From Babylonia areolata (lineage: Eukaryota > Mollusca > Gastropoda > Neogastropoda > Buccinidae): a stretch of 64,000 nucleotides of DNA. The stretch lies in contig NC_134879.1 in assembly GCF_041734735.1 (NCBI RefSeq), forward strand, positions 7,540,810-7,604,809, in the 5' to 3' direction. Below, in pieces: positions 1 to 11,905 of this stretch. Position 1 is the stretch's first letter; each line of letters begins with the position of its first letter. Both the position numbers and the translations under genes were made by a program. The notes under the pieces were generated by a model. It saw nothing but the letters and a program-made list of their open reading frames with translations. It ran no database searches and was not told the origin of the DNA.

Positions 1-169
1 ACAGCAAAAGGAACATTGTGAGTGTGCATGTGTGATATGATGTTACTTGTTATCTCTATTTGTGTTGTATGTTTCTTTGGTATATATATTCGACAGATCC
101 TCTCTTGATTATTATGTAATATCATTGTTTTTAAGAATTTTGTATTGTATTGTATTGTAGTTTTGTACT

Positions 170-226
170 GTAGTGTAGTGTAGTGTAGTGTAGTGTAGTG
201 TAGTGTAGTGTAGTGTAGTGTAGTGT
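170..226. repeat. (TAGTG)n pentanucleotide microsatellite
   Basis: About eleven uninterrupted TAGTG units, preceded by a few TATTG variants from about 140. Nothing else is recognised in the first 270 bases. Confidence 0.95.
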
Positions 227-274
227 ATTTTGTACTCTTTTCTCACAAATGACTTCTCTGTGTGAAATTCAGGC

Positions 275-835
275 TGCTCATTTTCAGTGTGCTCGACTAC
301 GGACTGGGGCTAACCACACTGTCTCAAAGCAGCCTCCTAAAATAGGAAAGAGGTTCAAAATGAAGTTATGAGGCTGATCCTTGGAACAACAGACACACCT
401 TCGGAGACCATACAACACCTGCTTGGCCTTCCTTCAATGCTGGCCAGAAACAAGTTAGAATAGGTTAAGGCCTACTTCAGAGCATTAGAAAACCCTCAAA
501 ACCCACTGCATGATGCAGTTAAGGAACCAAAAGGCAGCTGACTAGGATGCAGAAGATCATGGATGGGGCACGCAGAAGACACAATCCAGTATGTATGCCA
601 GTACAAGACCTGAAAGAAACAAAAGAATGGGAGGAAAACGCTAAAACCTCAATCATCTTTACAACACAGCCATTTCACCCACTCTAGCAAGACATTGTCA
701 GGAATGGCCAGAGGGCAAAACTGATGCAAGCTCCTCATAGTGAAAGCTCCTCATAGAAGAAAACAGTAAAAAAGAGGACATCATCATATACACTGATGGC
801 TAAGTCACCTGGCTAATGACTGAGGGCAACCTGAC
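275..835 (+). mobile_element. LINE fragment, ORF2 region just before RNase H
   Basis: Plus-strand translation in shifting frames gives stretches typical of RNase-H-bearing LINEs (I/Jockey-like group): NEVMRLILGTT near 358-395, LPSMLARNKLE near 430-460, AYFRALENPQNPLHDAVKEP near 470-530, and IIIYTDG near 782-802, which is the start of an RNase H domain. Several frameshifts and stops interrupt it, so it is dead. The RNase H domain is cut off just after the first catalytic Asp motif, giving a 3' truncation or a join to unrelated sequence near 835. Clade is inferred from the RNase H and the lead-in residues, not from a tree. Confidence 0.75.
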
Positions 836-1739
836 CCACAAATGGTTGATCCAACCATTCAGGGCAGCATGCACCACCAAGTAGGAGGTACTGGGCTGAG
901 TCTGGGGGGAGAGGAAAGGGGACTGCATCCCAGTCCTCCCAGCAGCTCAGTATGCACCGTAAGTGCACCTGAATATGGGTAGAATGGGGAAATCCATCCG
1001 TGGGCACCAGCCATCCTATGACCTCATCCCCAAGGGTCACTGTCATCTGGACCTCCAGGAAGAGAGAAGCCTGGCCAAGTTGGAGGGAGATCCAGTCTGA
1101 CCTGGTTGTCAGACCTGATGTTAGATTGACGGGCTGACATCCTGGAACTGCTTGACATGCACAGGCCTTCACCAGCAGGGGAAACCAACTGTACAGCGGT
1201 ATCACCTGATGTACAGGGTAAGGCCACACATCCAGTATCCCCTCCTGTGGACATATTGGGTGACTTGGCCTGGAGCTCACAGCTGTCAATGGCTGCGGAG
1301 TTTCTGAGAACATGTTTGATATTTTTTGTTGACAGAACCCACATCTGTCATTCTTGAGTGTTATTTACTCACATACCTACAAGAGCTGTGATCTGTTACC
1401 CTAAACTTATAACCTGGTTTATTTTCTTCTATAGGTATAATAATAATCTGATGACAACCATGTATTTCCAGCTGTATTCTGTTTTTGTTATGGATGTCAT
1501 TCTGTAGGCAGCAGAGGTCGAAATAGGCTCTTTTACTTCTTTTTCTTTTTTTGTTGTTGTTGTTGTTACAAAAAATTTGTTATCTTCACTTTCAAATGCC
1601 TGAACAGCTATCTACAATCAAAATAATTGGATAAAAAGCCCCAGATTTCACATTCATTTTCTTTTATCAAAAAACGTTTAGTTCTGTATCTCCTACAGTT
1701 TTGTGCTTGAATTTTTTTTTTTCAATTCATTACTCACTA
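836..1739. other. Unassigned stretch with open minus-strand frames
   Basis: Minus-strand frames of 166 codons (813-1313) and 106 codons (1024-1344) overlap here without stops. I recognise no domain in them and see no splice sites that make a gene. The composition is unlike the surrounding AT-rich DNA, so it may be an old element body. From 1380 to 1740 I see only AT-rich DNA. Confidence 0.4.
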
Positions 1740-2020
1740 TTAGTGAGTGAGTGAGTTTTGATAGTTTCAGAATTTGTTGGTTGTATTTTTGATTATGTAC
1801 TATTTATGATTGTGTGCAATGACTTGTGTGTGTGTGTGTGTGTGTGTGCTTGTGTGTATTGTGGGTGTGTGGGTGTGGGGGGATCGATAATTTTTGATAA
1901 TGTTTGTTTTCTTGTGTTCAATTTTTCCTTTTTGATATTTACATATGTGTTCTATTTGTAAATGCCCAGGACTTATTTTCAAGATTCGGCGTAAATGCTC
2001 ATAATAATAACAATAATAAC
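1740..2020 (+). mobile_element. LINE 3' untranslated end with (GT)n and (AAT)n tail
   Basis: The part from about 1905 to 2010 matches 47565-47608 followed directly by 48553-48625, which is the 3' end of a LINE whose coding remnant lies at 47370-47530. It ends in AAT-type repeats. It preserves the uninterrupted form of a site that is split by another element at 47.6 kb. An impure (GT)n tract lies at 1827-1870. Confidence 0.7.
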
Positions 2021-2397
2021 TAGTTCACCTGGGAGATGATTTCTGATAAAATACTGCTAGACTAAAGGCGCAGTTCAAAATTTTAATATGTTTTGTAAAT
2101 ACTTTTCTCATCAAAACACTTTTTTATGAAACAGGTCAGCTGTTTACCCCACAGTATAACAGGCCATTAATGTCATCAAAGTCTATACATCTTTTGTCAT
2201 CTTGAAGCTGTGCACTTCTAATATTCTTTCAAGATTTATCCTGTAGTCCATCCCTCTCTCTTTGAATTCTTCTAAATTATTTTTAGCTTGAAAAACTTTC
2301 ACATCAGTACTGCTAAAGAAATGCAATATACAGTATTTTCATCTATTCAAGGTCTAACATTTCCGAACTGAGTGAGCAGATTATATATAAATGAAAA

Positions 2398-2561
2398 ATG
2401 CACACACACACACACACACACACCTTTCAATAACTTTGATTGCAATATGCCAGTCAAAACAGACATGAAACTGAAATACAAACACACTCACAAACACACT
2501 CGTACACATGCTTATATCATTACACTGACAGCAGTTTTTGTGCCCATGTTCAGATCATCAT

Positions 2562-2599
<38 letters not shown>

Positions 2600-2765
2600 A
2601 CACATCATTGTACTGACAGCATTTTTTATGCCTGTGTCCAGATCACCATTATCACACACACACACAGTGACACACATGCACATACACACACACACACAGT
2701 GACACACACACACATCACTGTACTGACAGCAGGTTTAGTGCCAGTGTCCAGATCATCATCATCCG
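2398..2765. repeat. (CA)n arrays separated by a thrice-repeated unique segment
   Basis: A segment reading roughly ACTGACAGCA, then GTGCC, then CAGATCATCAT recurs near 2524, 2613 and 2723, each time followed by a CA run or by the end of the array. The block is three diverged tandem copies of a 90-110 bp unit that includes its own microsatellite. The open frame across it is a by-product of the CA repeat. Confidence 0.8.
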
Positions 2766-2769
2766 GATC

Positions 2770-3510
2770 TACGTCTGCTGCTGGAGTTGCTGCAGCTGCC
2801 CGTCGACCTTGGCGCGCACTCTGCATCAATCATCAACAAGGCAGTAAAAACATTCACAGTCATTCTGTATAAACATCACTAACATCACTATCTTCATCAT
2901 CAACACTACTCATGATCGGGAACATCAAGATCATTACCGTACACACATAGTCTGATCAGATTTTGACAAAATATGGCTGAACCTTGAAAAAAACCTCTTT
3001 AGAAAATAGATTATTCCAAGTCTTTTGCACTCTGCAAATACTCTTTCACATATCCAAAATATCGAAAAATATAACGTCGGAAAACATGTTCGTTGCAAGG
3101 CCGAACATAGTGAGTGCATGGAGCAAGCAGCTGTGACAGTCATGGGCTGTAACACTTTAAGCATGAAATGCCAGTCAGCTTGTTTGTTAATGTTATTCTA
3201 AAAGCACAAGCATTTTGTTTTTATTACAGTTCAATACATGCAAGCATTTAATTTATCTCCTGATGCCTGCGACAGTTTGGGGGTGTGCTTGTTTGTGTTG
3301 TCGAGGCATTGCTTTGACTTTGTTTACTAAACTGTTTGTAGATCCTAATTAAGCAAGGGATGTTATGGTCAAGCATCTGAGAATTTATAACATTTTTCCA
3401 CAGACCAGCGTATTTCCGTCATTCACAGGTTGGACTCTACCAAATTTTTGCTTGGAAAAAAAAAAAAAAGAACACAAGAAAAACAAGCATGTTAGTGGAA
3501 TTACGCAGTC
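2770..3510. other. No feature recognised
   Basis: AT-rich DNA with short A runs (3456-3470). No coding similarity, RNA gene or element end was recognised on either strand. Confidence 0.5.
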
Positions 3511-3523
3511 TGTGTGGATGTAA

Positions 3524-6178
3524 ATGAAGGACCCTCCTACCCCCGCTTCTTTTAAATTTGATCCAGCCCTACTTAGGATTGGTCACCACCCTCCAGAGAC
3601 CTTGGCAATCCTTCAGAAACAGGACAATGGTACTCGACATCCAGTCTGTTTTATTTCTCGTTCTTTGTCTGATGCTGAGAAAAATTATGCTGTAATGGAA
3701 AAAGAAGCACTGGCTGCAACATGGGCCTCAGAAAGATTGGAGGAATACATCCTTGGTCTTCATTTCACCAATGAAACAGACCACAAACCATTGGTATCTC
3801 TTCTCAACATCAAGGACATTGTCAAGATGCCACCTCGTATTCAGAGATTTAACCTCAGACTGATGCGTTACAACTACATCGTCAAACATGAAGAGGGAAA
3901 AACTCAGACTACAGCAGATGCGCTGTCTCGAGCACCTGTCTCTCAGCCAGACACAGCAGCTATCAATCTTCTGTCAGATTCAACTCTTCATGCTAAAAAC
4001 TGCATTGAAATGCTACCAGCATCTGATCAGAAGATTCATGAAATCAGGGAAGCCCAACAGTCTGATGCAGAGACAGCAAAGGTGATAGGCTACAGCAAGT
4101 CTGGATGGCCTGATTACCCACCTCATGTGCCACTTCTGAAGCAATACTGGGAGAATCGGCACCACTTCACAGTTGTCGACAACTTATTGTTGTTTGACGA
4201 CAGGATTGTTGTTCCCACAGCTTTGCGTTTGGACATTCTCAGCCGACTGCATGAGGGACATCAAGGCATCACCAAAACAAGAGCTCTTGCTTCAACATCT
4301 GTTTGGTGGCCTTACATCTCTAGTCAGATTAAGACAATGGTCAACAAGTGTGCAAAATGTGCAATCTACAGACCGGAACGCAGGGAACCTCTACTTCCGT
4401 CCACCCTTCCCAACAGGCCATGGTCACGTCTTGCCATGGACCTCTTTGAACTGAAAGGGAAGACATATCTGGTCGTCGTAGATTATTGTTCACGATGGAT
4501 TGAATTATGGCTGCTGGAACATCTCAACAGTAAAAGTATCATCACACACATCAAAAGTGTGTTCGCTACTCACGGTATACCAGACATGGTAGTTTCGGAC
4601 AACAGTCCTCAATTTGTCAGTGGTGAATTCAGAATCTTGCTCAGGAATATGGCTTCACTCATATAACTTCATCACCAAAATATCCCCGCAGCAATGGAGA
4701 AGGCGCAAGAGCTGTTCAAACCATCAAGAAAATGCTCAAAAAAGCATCTGATCCATATAATGCACTTCTTCTCTACTGAGCAACACCACTGAGTAATGGC
4801 TATTCACCTGCAGAGCTCCTCATGAGCAGAAAATTGAAGAACAAACTCCCTACCCTTTCTACCACTCTGTCTCCACGTACTCTCAATCTGCCAGAACTAT
4901 GGAAAAAAGAGTCAGACCAGAAGCAAAAACAGCAAGTAGCTTACAACAGTCACCATGCAGCAAAGGAAGCTCCACCTCTCCAGAAAGGGGATGCAGTATA
5001 CTTCAAAGACTTGACCAGAACCGGTATGATAATTGACAAACATCATAACCCCCGTTCATTCATCGTCCAAACTGACAACAATGTCATATGACAGAACCAA
5101 ATAAACTTGGTACCCACCAATGGAGAATATCCATCCACCATCACCAGCAGGTCAACAACAACAACAGAAAATAGATATAGATAACTTTGTGGACAACCCA
5201 TTACTACAACTACAGCTCCACAACATTCACCGCCGTCTGATTCTGCACATTCTCCAGCTGTTCAATCTCCATTAAAGCAGCAAAATGAAAAGACAAACGT
5301 ACACTCAGAAGAAACCAAACAACACAACATCTACAGTAGTTGCCAGATCAGGCAGAGAAGTGAAAAAACCTGAAAAACTAAATTTGTGACTGTGGATCAA
5401 CAACAACAACCTGGCATTGAAGCATGCGTGCATGCGTGTTTAAACTCCATTATTTTAAAGACTCATACTAGCATGTGTGCAAAACTCTTTTGTAATGCAT
5501 TTCCGCATCGTTATGCCTACATTTCAATTGAAACATTTTGTTTAACAATAATCACATCGGCATTAACAGACACTGAATTTTCCCAATGTTGACACTTTAT
5601 GGAAAATGCCGACATTTCTTGTTGTTTACATTTGTCAAGATGAACAACAGGCATGTGCATAAATATTAATCCATGTGCATGGAATTGGAAGTTTACACTT
5701 CAATGTTTTCATTTAATATTATTTTTCACGTTACATATATATACTAGTGATAAATTAAAAAAAGGGGGAGTCTGATAGGAAGACTTGGACAGGGTAATTT
5801 CAGATAGGAAGATTTGGACAGGTTAATTTCAGAATTTACAGAGACAATTGATAGCCTATTTGAAGAAACATGTATAACACAAATACATCAAAAAAAGTGT
5901 TTGAAGACATACATGGAATAATTATTACAGCTGATGTAAATGTTTAAAAATCTTTAATTAACTTGAGAGGGAGGTGTACTAGTACAGTAGTAGCGTATTG
6001 CATATGAATACGGTCGTCTATAGAGACGGTAATGTTGGATCTTACTAATCGCTAAAGGGCTATAACTCCAGGCGCATGTTGAAGGATAAGATCTTTGGGG
6101 AAAGAGATTAAAAGGAGTTCTAACGAACGTCTGCTTGGGTCAATTGTGTCTGTTCACAAGTCCAAGTCTACCAACGCA
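3524..6178 (+). mobile_element. Ty3/Gypsy-type LTR retrotransposon fossil (pol 3' part plus one LTR)
   Basis: A 5'-truncated, broken copy with a few breaks. Parts in order: RNase H region with the LSDAEKNYAVMEKEALA block and the ADALSR end (about 3640-3940); the HHCC-type zinc-binding start of integrase (HEGHQGITKTRAL and CAKC, about 4245-4370); part of the integrase core (RPWSRLAMDLFELKGKTYLV, about 4420-4640); and a remnant of the integrase C-terminal region (about 4820-5090). A purine tract precedes a putative 3' LTR at 5773-6178, which starts TG, ends CA and has a partly self-complementary terminus. No 5' LTR, gag, protease or reverse transcriptase was found in the window. Age cannot be measured from a single LTR. 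Confidence 0.85.
5773..6178 (+). repeat. Putative 3' LTR of the Gypsy-type fossil
   Basis: About 406 bp, bounded by TG and CA, placed directly after a purine-rich tract (AAAAAAAGGGGGAG) as expected for a polypurine primer. The first 18 bases are partly complementary to the last 18. A short duplication of its first about 40 bases is visible at 5773-5830. No second copy occurs in the window, so the LTR call rests on position and termini. Confidence 0.6.
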
Positions 6179-6482
6179 TGATTGTATACATTTCAACATT
6201 TTTTTTCTATTTTTTTAAATTTTTATTCCTTTACTTGATAATACATTGTTCTACATTTTTGTTTGTTACTCCTGATGAACTAATCTACTGAACTGTTGCA
6301 TCAGAAATTTAAATCAATCAGTTCAAGGTGGCATCAAAATCTGATCAGGCTGTTCATTAACACTGACAATTACACACTCTTTTTGTTTTGAATGGTATCT
6401 CATTGACATGTGTGCAACTGCATGCAGTCTTTTACTGCATTTCCGCAACTGTCAGTTTATATACATTATAATGATTATTAGT

Positions 6483-6563
6483 GTATGTATGTGTGTGTGT
6501 TTGTGTGTATGTGATAATAGGTATCAATTCTATTAGTCAATTAAACCAAATTGATACCTATTA

Positions 6564-6606
<43 letters not shown>
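6483..6606. repeat. Hairpin-forming inverted repeat fused to (TG)n and (CA)n
   Basis: The left arm GATAATAGGTATCAATT (about 6511-6527) is complementary to the right arm AATTGATACCTATTATC (about 6550-6566), with a loop of about 22 bases. The outer flanks are TG-rich on the left and CA-rich on the right, so pairing can continue outward through the microsatellite. Confidence 0.9.
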
Positions 6607-6609
<3 letters not shown>

Positions 6610-6610
<1 letters not shown>

Positions 6611-7632
6611 GCTCTTTGTACATCTGTCCCAATGTCAAGTTGAAGAAGAAGATTTCTAACAAACTTATACATAAAAAAAGATTATGCAAATATACACACA
6701 AAAATTTCAAGACAATTATAATAGAATATTATTTGATTTCCACGATTGTTAGTCAACATACATGTAGCCTAACTCTCCATGAATTTCTGCAAAAGCAGTT
6801 GCTATGTTATTGGCATTTCAACGTCAATCACACTCACTGTCAATCACACTCAATGTCAATCACACTCAATGAATCGTGAAATTATTTTGAAAAGCTAGAA
6901 TAAGCTACAACTTGTAGTAAGTTGTACAAGAGCATAAGGTCATAAGAAAAGGTTCAATACTGAAAAACTGAGTTGTGTGCATCAATGTTATATCATTCTG
7001 CCTGTCGAGATCAAAGATGACAATATAAAATAATGTGTCGAACGTTCTCATTCTTCCTGTGATCCGACGTTTCGTTTTTTGTTTAAATTACCCCTTTCAT
7101 TGTTTTAACGTATATCATCGCCATCAAAGACACGAAATCAAAACTTCAAAACATGAGACCCACCCTGGATTTACTTGCACCAAAATCAAGTTCATCGTCA
7201 TCCATTCTTAACAAAAGAGACTTAAATTACAAGAACAAGTTTCTCGGTTTGTGCGTGAAACCTTCAGTTGAGGCTGTGTTTGTCTTGTCAACAGGAATGT
7301 TGGGGACCTGTTTGTGCGTTACAGTTTATAAAATCACATCTCAGTCATATAAATATTTGAAACATGAAATACAATCTGTCATTATTCAAAGTGAAAACTA
7401 AGCAAAATCTAACAGGTTCAAGAGGTTTTCAACGACACACAATTTTCTTTTGTTTAATATAAACTATGTGAATAAAAATGTATCCCTGTAGAAGGGGGGT
7501 TAAGTACGAAGGGCGATTACCTGTTTCCAATCACTTCCCCTGCATCCACCTCAACCTCCCAATATTCACACCTCTGGGCTGAATAGGATGATCGATGTTT
7601 CACACCCACATATGCACGTATACGCGCGCGCG

Positions 7633-7660
<28 letters not shown>
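6610..7660. other. No gene recognised
   Basis: AT-rich DNA. A threefold CAATCACACTCA-type repeat lies at 6824-6872. The 82-codon open frame at 7153-7401 has no recognisable domain and no splice context, so I do not call it a gene. CA repeats begin near 7627. Confidence 0.45.
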
Positions 7661-7663
<3 letters not shown>

Positions 7664-7667
7664 ACAC

Positions 7668-8015
7668 AATGAAACTGCTGATAAAGCAGCAAAAAGAGGA
7701 GCAAAAGATTCAGAAAAATCGACAGAAATACATGTCCGTCTTTCCGTAAAAGAGGCATACACTTTGTTAGAAAAATCAGTTTGGGGTCGATTTCTGAAGA
7801 CAAAGTATAGTAAAAATGTTACATGCATCTGTGGTAAGCAGTACAGCTTGCATCATTGTTTGTTTCACTGTCAGCAGTTACGTACCTTCTTGCCCAAGTA
7901 TTTCAAAGAGAATAACTATTCTGCAGATGATTTTGGGAAAGTTATTTCTGATGAGGTTCTTATTGTCGAACTTTCACAGGCATTAGTTCATAGCCCTATT
8001 TCTACATTCCTTTAA
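7668..8015 (+). mobile_element. LINE ORF2 C-terminus: end of RNase H plus zinc-knuckle-like tail
   Basis: An uninterrupted frame reads NETADKAAKRGAKDSEK at its start, matching the (G)NExAD end motif of LINE-type RNase H. It continues to a C-terminal segment with CICG, HHCLFHC and the ending VHSPISTFL before a stop at 8013-8015. The rest of the element upstream is missing; a CA repeat lies directly before it. The frame is open for 116 codons, so this is a young-looking fragment. It probably comes from the same broad LINE group as the fragment at 9935-10190, but it covers a different part of the protein. Confidence 0.8.
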
Positions 8016-8219
8016 TGTACTTCATAATTGTGTTAATGATTTCTGATTATTGTTATCATTATTGAATTGTTATTGATAATTGTAATTGCATGTTAGTTAT
8101 ACAATCAGTTTTGGTAGTTTTCTACCTTTTCTGTTTTATTCATCCCTCTCCCGTCCCACTCCCCCCCCCCCTTCCCCGTTGTTTTTTTGTTTTTGTTTTT
8201 TGTTTGTTAAATTAAAGAA

Positions 8220-8292
<73 letters not shown>
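8220..8292. repeat. (CA)36 microsatellite
   Basis: Uninterrupted CA dinucleotides, followed by ATGCATACA. Confidence 0.99.
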
Positions 8293-8294
<2 letters not shown>

Positions 8295-8514
8295 CATACA
8301 CTTTTTCTCTAAATTATTATCGTTACATGTATCTAAGACACGTGTGTGGCTTTCATCGAGATCAGCCAGATGAAATTTGCTGTTTGTGCCACTGTGATAT
8401 ATTGTTACATCTCTCTATTCATAATTATGTATATGGTTTGTGCACACGCACATCGGCCGAACCATCGTGTAGCTCACCGCTTGACAGGCGCCGTATCGCG
8501 CGCGTGGCAAGCAG

Positions 8515-8621
8515 TGTAATCCCCCCCCGCCCCCCACCCCCACCCCCACGCCCTTACTTACGTGAGCGAGAAAACGAAAACGTATGGGAGCGTGTCGATA
8601 CTCCCCCGTGTCGATGCTCCC

Positions 8622-8670
<49 letters not shown>

Positions 8671-9159
8671 GGTTGTTGTTGCTGCTGCTGCTGTTGTCTT
8701 CTTCTCTCTCTTCAGTTTAGCGTCTTTTAATCATAAGTGTTATTTGATAAAGATAGGGGAAAAAGACGGCTACTGGTGAGGGAAAAGTAACTGTTCACAC
8801 AGTGAGTAAGTGTGTGTGTGTGTGTGTGTGTGTGTGTTAGATAGCTTATAATTGGTGTAAAAAATGAGATTACAATATAACGTCCTAAGAACGAAATACA
8901 CATGATAACAACAGCGAACTTGACGAATCAACAATTAAAGATTTGAATCGTCGGTATGATTAAGCACTGATAAGCAATATCATGTAACTTGATGTGATTT
9001 GCAGCATATAAACAGGGGGAAAAGATATTATTTAATTTGTTTGATTTATTTAAGGCATATGGTTTTGCAGTGGGGGGTGGGGTTATGCATATTTGCATGG
9101 ATTGATCATGTTTTTGATTTTATTTATTGATTGTTTTCACACACACACACAAACACACA

Positions 9160-9193
<34 letters not shown>

Positions 9194-9410
9194 ATGAGAG
9201 AGAGAGAGAGAGAGAGACAGTTTCGCCGCTGTAAGATTTAGCGCTGATAATTCATGTTATATAATTTGTAATACATATAAAATAAAGAAGCAAATTAATC
9301 AGTTGTGTGTGTGTCAATTTCTGCTCGTTGCATTCTTTTTATATTTTCGTTTCGTTTTTATTGATTATTTTCACACACACACACACACGCACGCACGCGC
9401 GCACGCATGC
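8515..9410. repeat. Cluster of microsatellites
   Basis: Poly-C/CCCCA tract at 8521-8550, (GT)n at 8621-8668, (GT)n at 8810-8837, (CA)n at 9140-9191 followed by (GA)n at 9196-9217, and (CA)n at 9371-9392. The DNA between them is AT-rich and holds nothing I recognise. Confidence 0.9.
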
Positions 9411-9654
9411 ACGCTTATACATTGTTGAACTTCGACGTGTTATCACCAACCTGTAAAGTTTACTCCCACACCCAAACCCCACCTCCCAACCTTCGGCTAA
9501 GCCGCCGCACTACGCTTTGATCCCACTGCCTGAAACAATCTTCCAAACTTTTATGGGCCACTTTTATGACCCTTTTATGGCCCCATCTTGGAGCGCCTCA
9601 CCCCAGATGCAGATGTGAAGGGGCCGACGAGGAGACGTCACACAAGACCACATT

Positions 9655-9800
9655 TGAGAACACACACACACTCACACTCACACACACACACACACGAAAG
9701 CACACACAAACGCGCGCACACACACACACACACACGGACCTTGTAATACGTGCACGCATATACTCACACACGCATGTGCACACAAACACACCACCACCAC
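9655..9800. repeat. Degenerate (CA)n tract
   Basis: Interrupted CA repeats, giving spurious open frames on both strands. The G/C-containing segment before it (9430-9655) was not identified. Confidence 0.9.
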
Positions 9801-9934
9801 CAGCACAACAACTACACAACTGTTGTGGTGATTCCCGGTGACAGTATATGCTTTAATATGTTATAGCCTGCATGCAGTGTTACCGATGCAGTTGATTTTT
9901 TGTTGTCTCTCTCCTGGTATACATTGCCGACGAC

Positions 9935-10190
9935 AATAATCACGTGCATGGCGACAAAATGTGATGTGTAAGCCTCGAGTTCGTGAACTAATGGTTATTT
10001 CAATGACTTCTGACCTGACTGTGTCTTTTAAAAATCTTATGGCATGAAGAACTGATTTGCTATTAAGACAAAACAGAATCTGAAAAACGATTTTCGGAAA
10101 CGAGATCATGCAGTTTAACACCATCCGAATTGCTTCCAGTTCAACAGTGAAGATGTACCTTTTAGAACTTTCCTGGATGAAAAGATTCTT
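9935..10190 (-). mobile_element. LINE RNase H fragment
   Basis: The minus-strand frame from 10190 down reads IFTVELEAIRMVLNCMISF, then ILFCLNSKSVLHAI and then RTRGLHITFC. This follows the order of the RNase H domain of I-type LINEs (catalytic Glu in the ELEAI block, a (D/N)SKSVL block, then the lead-in to the W-P-H motif). The catalytic Asp of the SKS block is Asn here. Both ends are truncated, and a CT/GA-rich tract adjoins the upstream side. Confidence 0.75.
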
Positions 10191-10192
10191 GA

Positions 10193-10450
10193 GTTTCTCT
10201 CTCTCTCTCATTCTCTCTCTTCCCTCTGTCAGTTTCTCTCTCTCTCTCATTTTCTGTTTCTTTATCTCTCCCCCTCTCTGCCACTATCTCTCATTCTCTC
10301 TCTTATTCTCTCTCTGTGTCAGTCTTGGTCTCTCTCTCTCTCTCTCTCTCTCTGCCCGCACACACACACTTATGCACAAACATATACGTTGTGTGCATCC
10401 CGCTGACACACAGTAAATACATTATTCGGTGAACACCACACACACACAGA
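10193..10450. repeat. Left arm of a large inverted repeat
   Basis: CT-rich DNA, then GCCCGCACACACAC, then a unique stretch with GTTGTGTGCATCCCGCTG and TTATTCGGTGAACACCACAC. It matches the reverse complement of 11550-11830 at about nine in ten positions by eye, including the unique part. Confidence 0.9.
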
Positions 10451-11549
10451 GGGGGGAGGGGGGGGGGCAGACAGACAGACAGATCAGACATGCAGAGGCA
10501 CAGGCAAAGAGAGATATTACAGCATTGTCGCCAGTGACAATATTCGCAAACCCCCACTGCATATATTGTTGTACTTCTGCACATGACATTGTTATATGCA
10601 AGGAAGGTGTCAACTGCTGAATTATCACCTTTTCAGTTAACCGCTGATTTGTCGCTGACGATAAAATAACAGTGATCGCCGCCTATTCAACATGTCAGAG
10701 AACCATTAAAATGTCGCCGCCGTCGACGACTTATCAGTGGATTGGTGGCACTTCATTTGATCTGGCGACATTTCAGCGTTCACTTAGTAACTGTTGATTT
10801 GTCGTCTTTATTTCTTTCACTGACAGTTCATGACTTCAACCGTTTGTTTTGCTTTGTGGGGCGCGTGGGGTTGGGAAGCTATTCCATGTATTTGAATAGT
10901 AACTAAGCTCGAAAGCATGTCTATGTTCCCCCATGTCTATATTCCCCAGGTCAGCCTTGGTCAGTGGCCAGTGGTGGTCTGGTGGTCAGCGACGGTCAGT
11001 GGTCAGCAATGGTCATTGGTGGTCAGCGGTCATTGGTGGTAGACCTTCAAGTGACCATAACCCCCCCCACACACACACACACACACCTTACCCAGGCGGG
11101 AGAGGGGTGCCATAATGATTTCCCGAAAGTTTATCAATTTGCCATCCAAATATACTTGGCCAAAAACAAATTACGGTATGAATATACCAGGGTATGATTA
11201 AAAAAACTCACTATTTTTATATTGTCGAGAAAGTGTGTGATCAACGAAAATGGTATGTTGTTATTAAAGAAGTGTCCTATTTGACCAAGATTAGGTTTGT
11301 ACAGCTTCATATTATATCACTCAGTCTTTTACTATCAAGAATGACCAGCTAAAATGTACTCTAGCGTTACCGTGGCGTTCTGTTACTGACCTATTTCTTT
11401 TCAGTGGCATTTTTCTTTCCAGTTATTCCATAAAGTCCTTCTTAGTTTTCTTTGTAAATTGTGACAAATTACACTGATTAGCTTTAAAACCATCATCAAC
11501 ACCGAATCTCATATCGCGCCTAAACAGTATGAATGTGTGTGTGTGTGTG
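10451..11549. other. Spacer between the inverted arms, no gene recognised
   Basis: Contains a poly-G tract (10450-10470), a GGTCA/GTGGTCAG-rich low-complexity stretch (10950-11045) and otherwise unassigned AT-rich DNA. No element end or coding motif was recognised. Confidence 0.5.
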
Positions 11550-11874
11550 AGTGTGTGTGTGTGTGTGTGTGTGGTGTTCACCGAATAATGTATTTAGCCT
11601 AATGTGTAGCAGCGGGATGCACACAACGTATACGTTTGTGTATAAGTGTGTGTGTGTGTGCGGGCAGAGGGAGAGAGACACACACACAGAGACCGAGACT
11701 GACACAGAGAGAGAATAATAAGAGAGAATGAGATAGTGGCAGAGAGGGGGAGAGATAAAGAAACAGAAAATGAGAGACGGAGAGTGAGAGTGAGAGAGAG
11801 AGAAAAAAACTGACAGGAAGAGAGAGAGAAACTGACAGAGAGAGAGAATGAGAGAGACAGAGTGAGAGAGAAAC

Positions 11875-11905
<31 letters not shown>

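Noticed and set aside
6824-6872. CRISPR-like short repeats (AATCACACTCA)
   Set aside because: Three direct repeats with no spacers of constant length, in a eukaryotic setting. This is a plain minisatellite.
7153-7401. 82-codon plus frame starting MRPTLDLL
   Set aside because: Hydrophobic stretch and Ser run, but no family, promoter or splice evidence. Not strong enough to call a gene.
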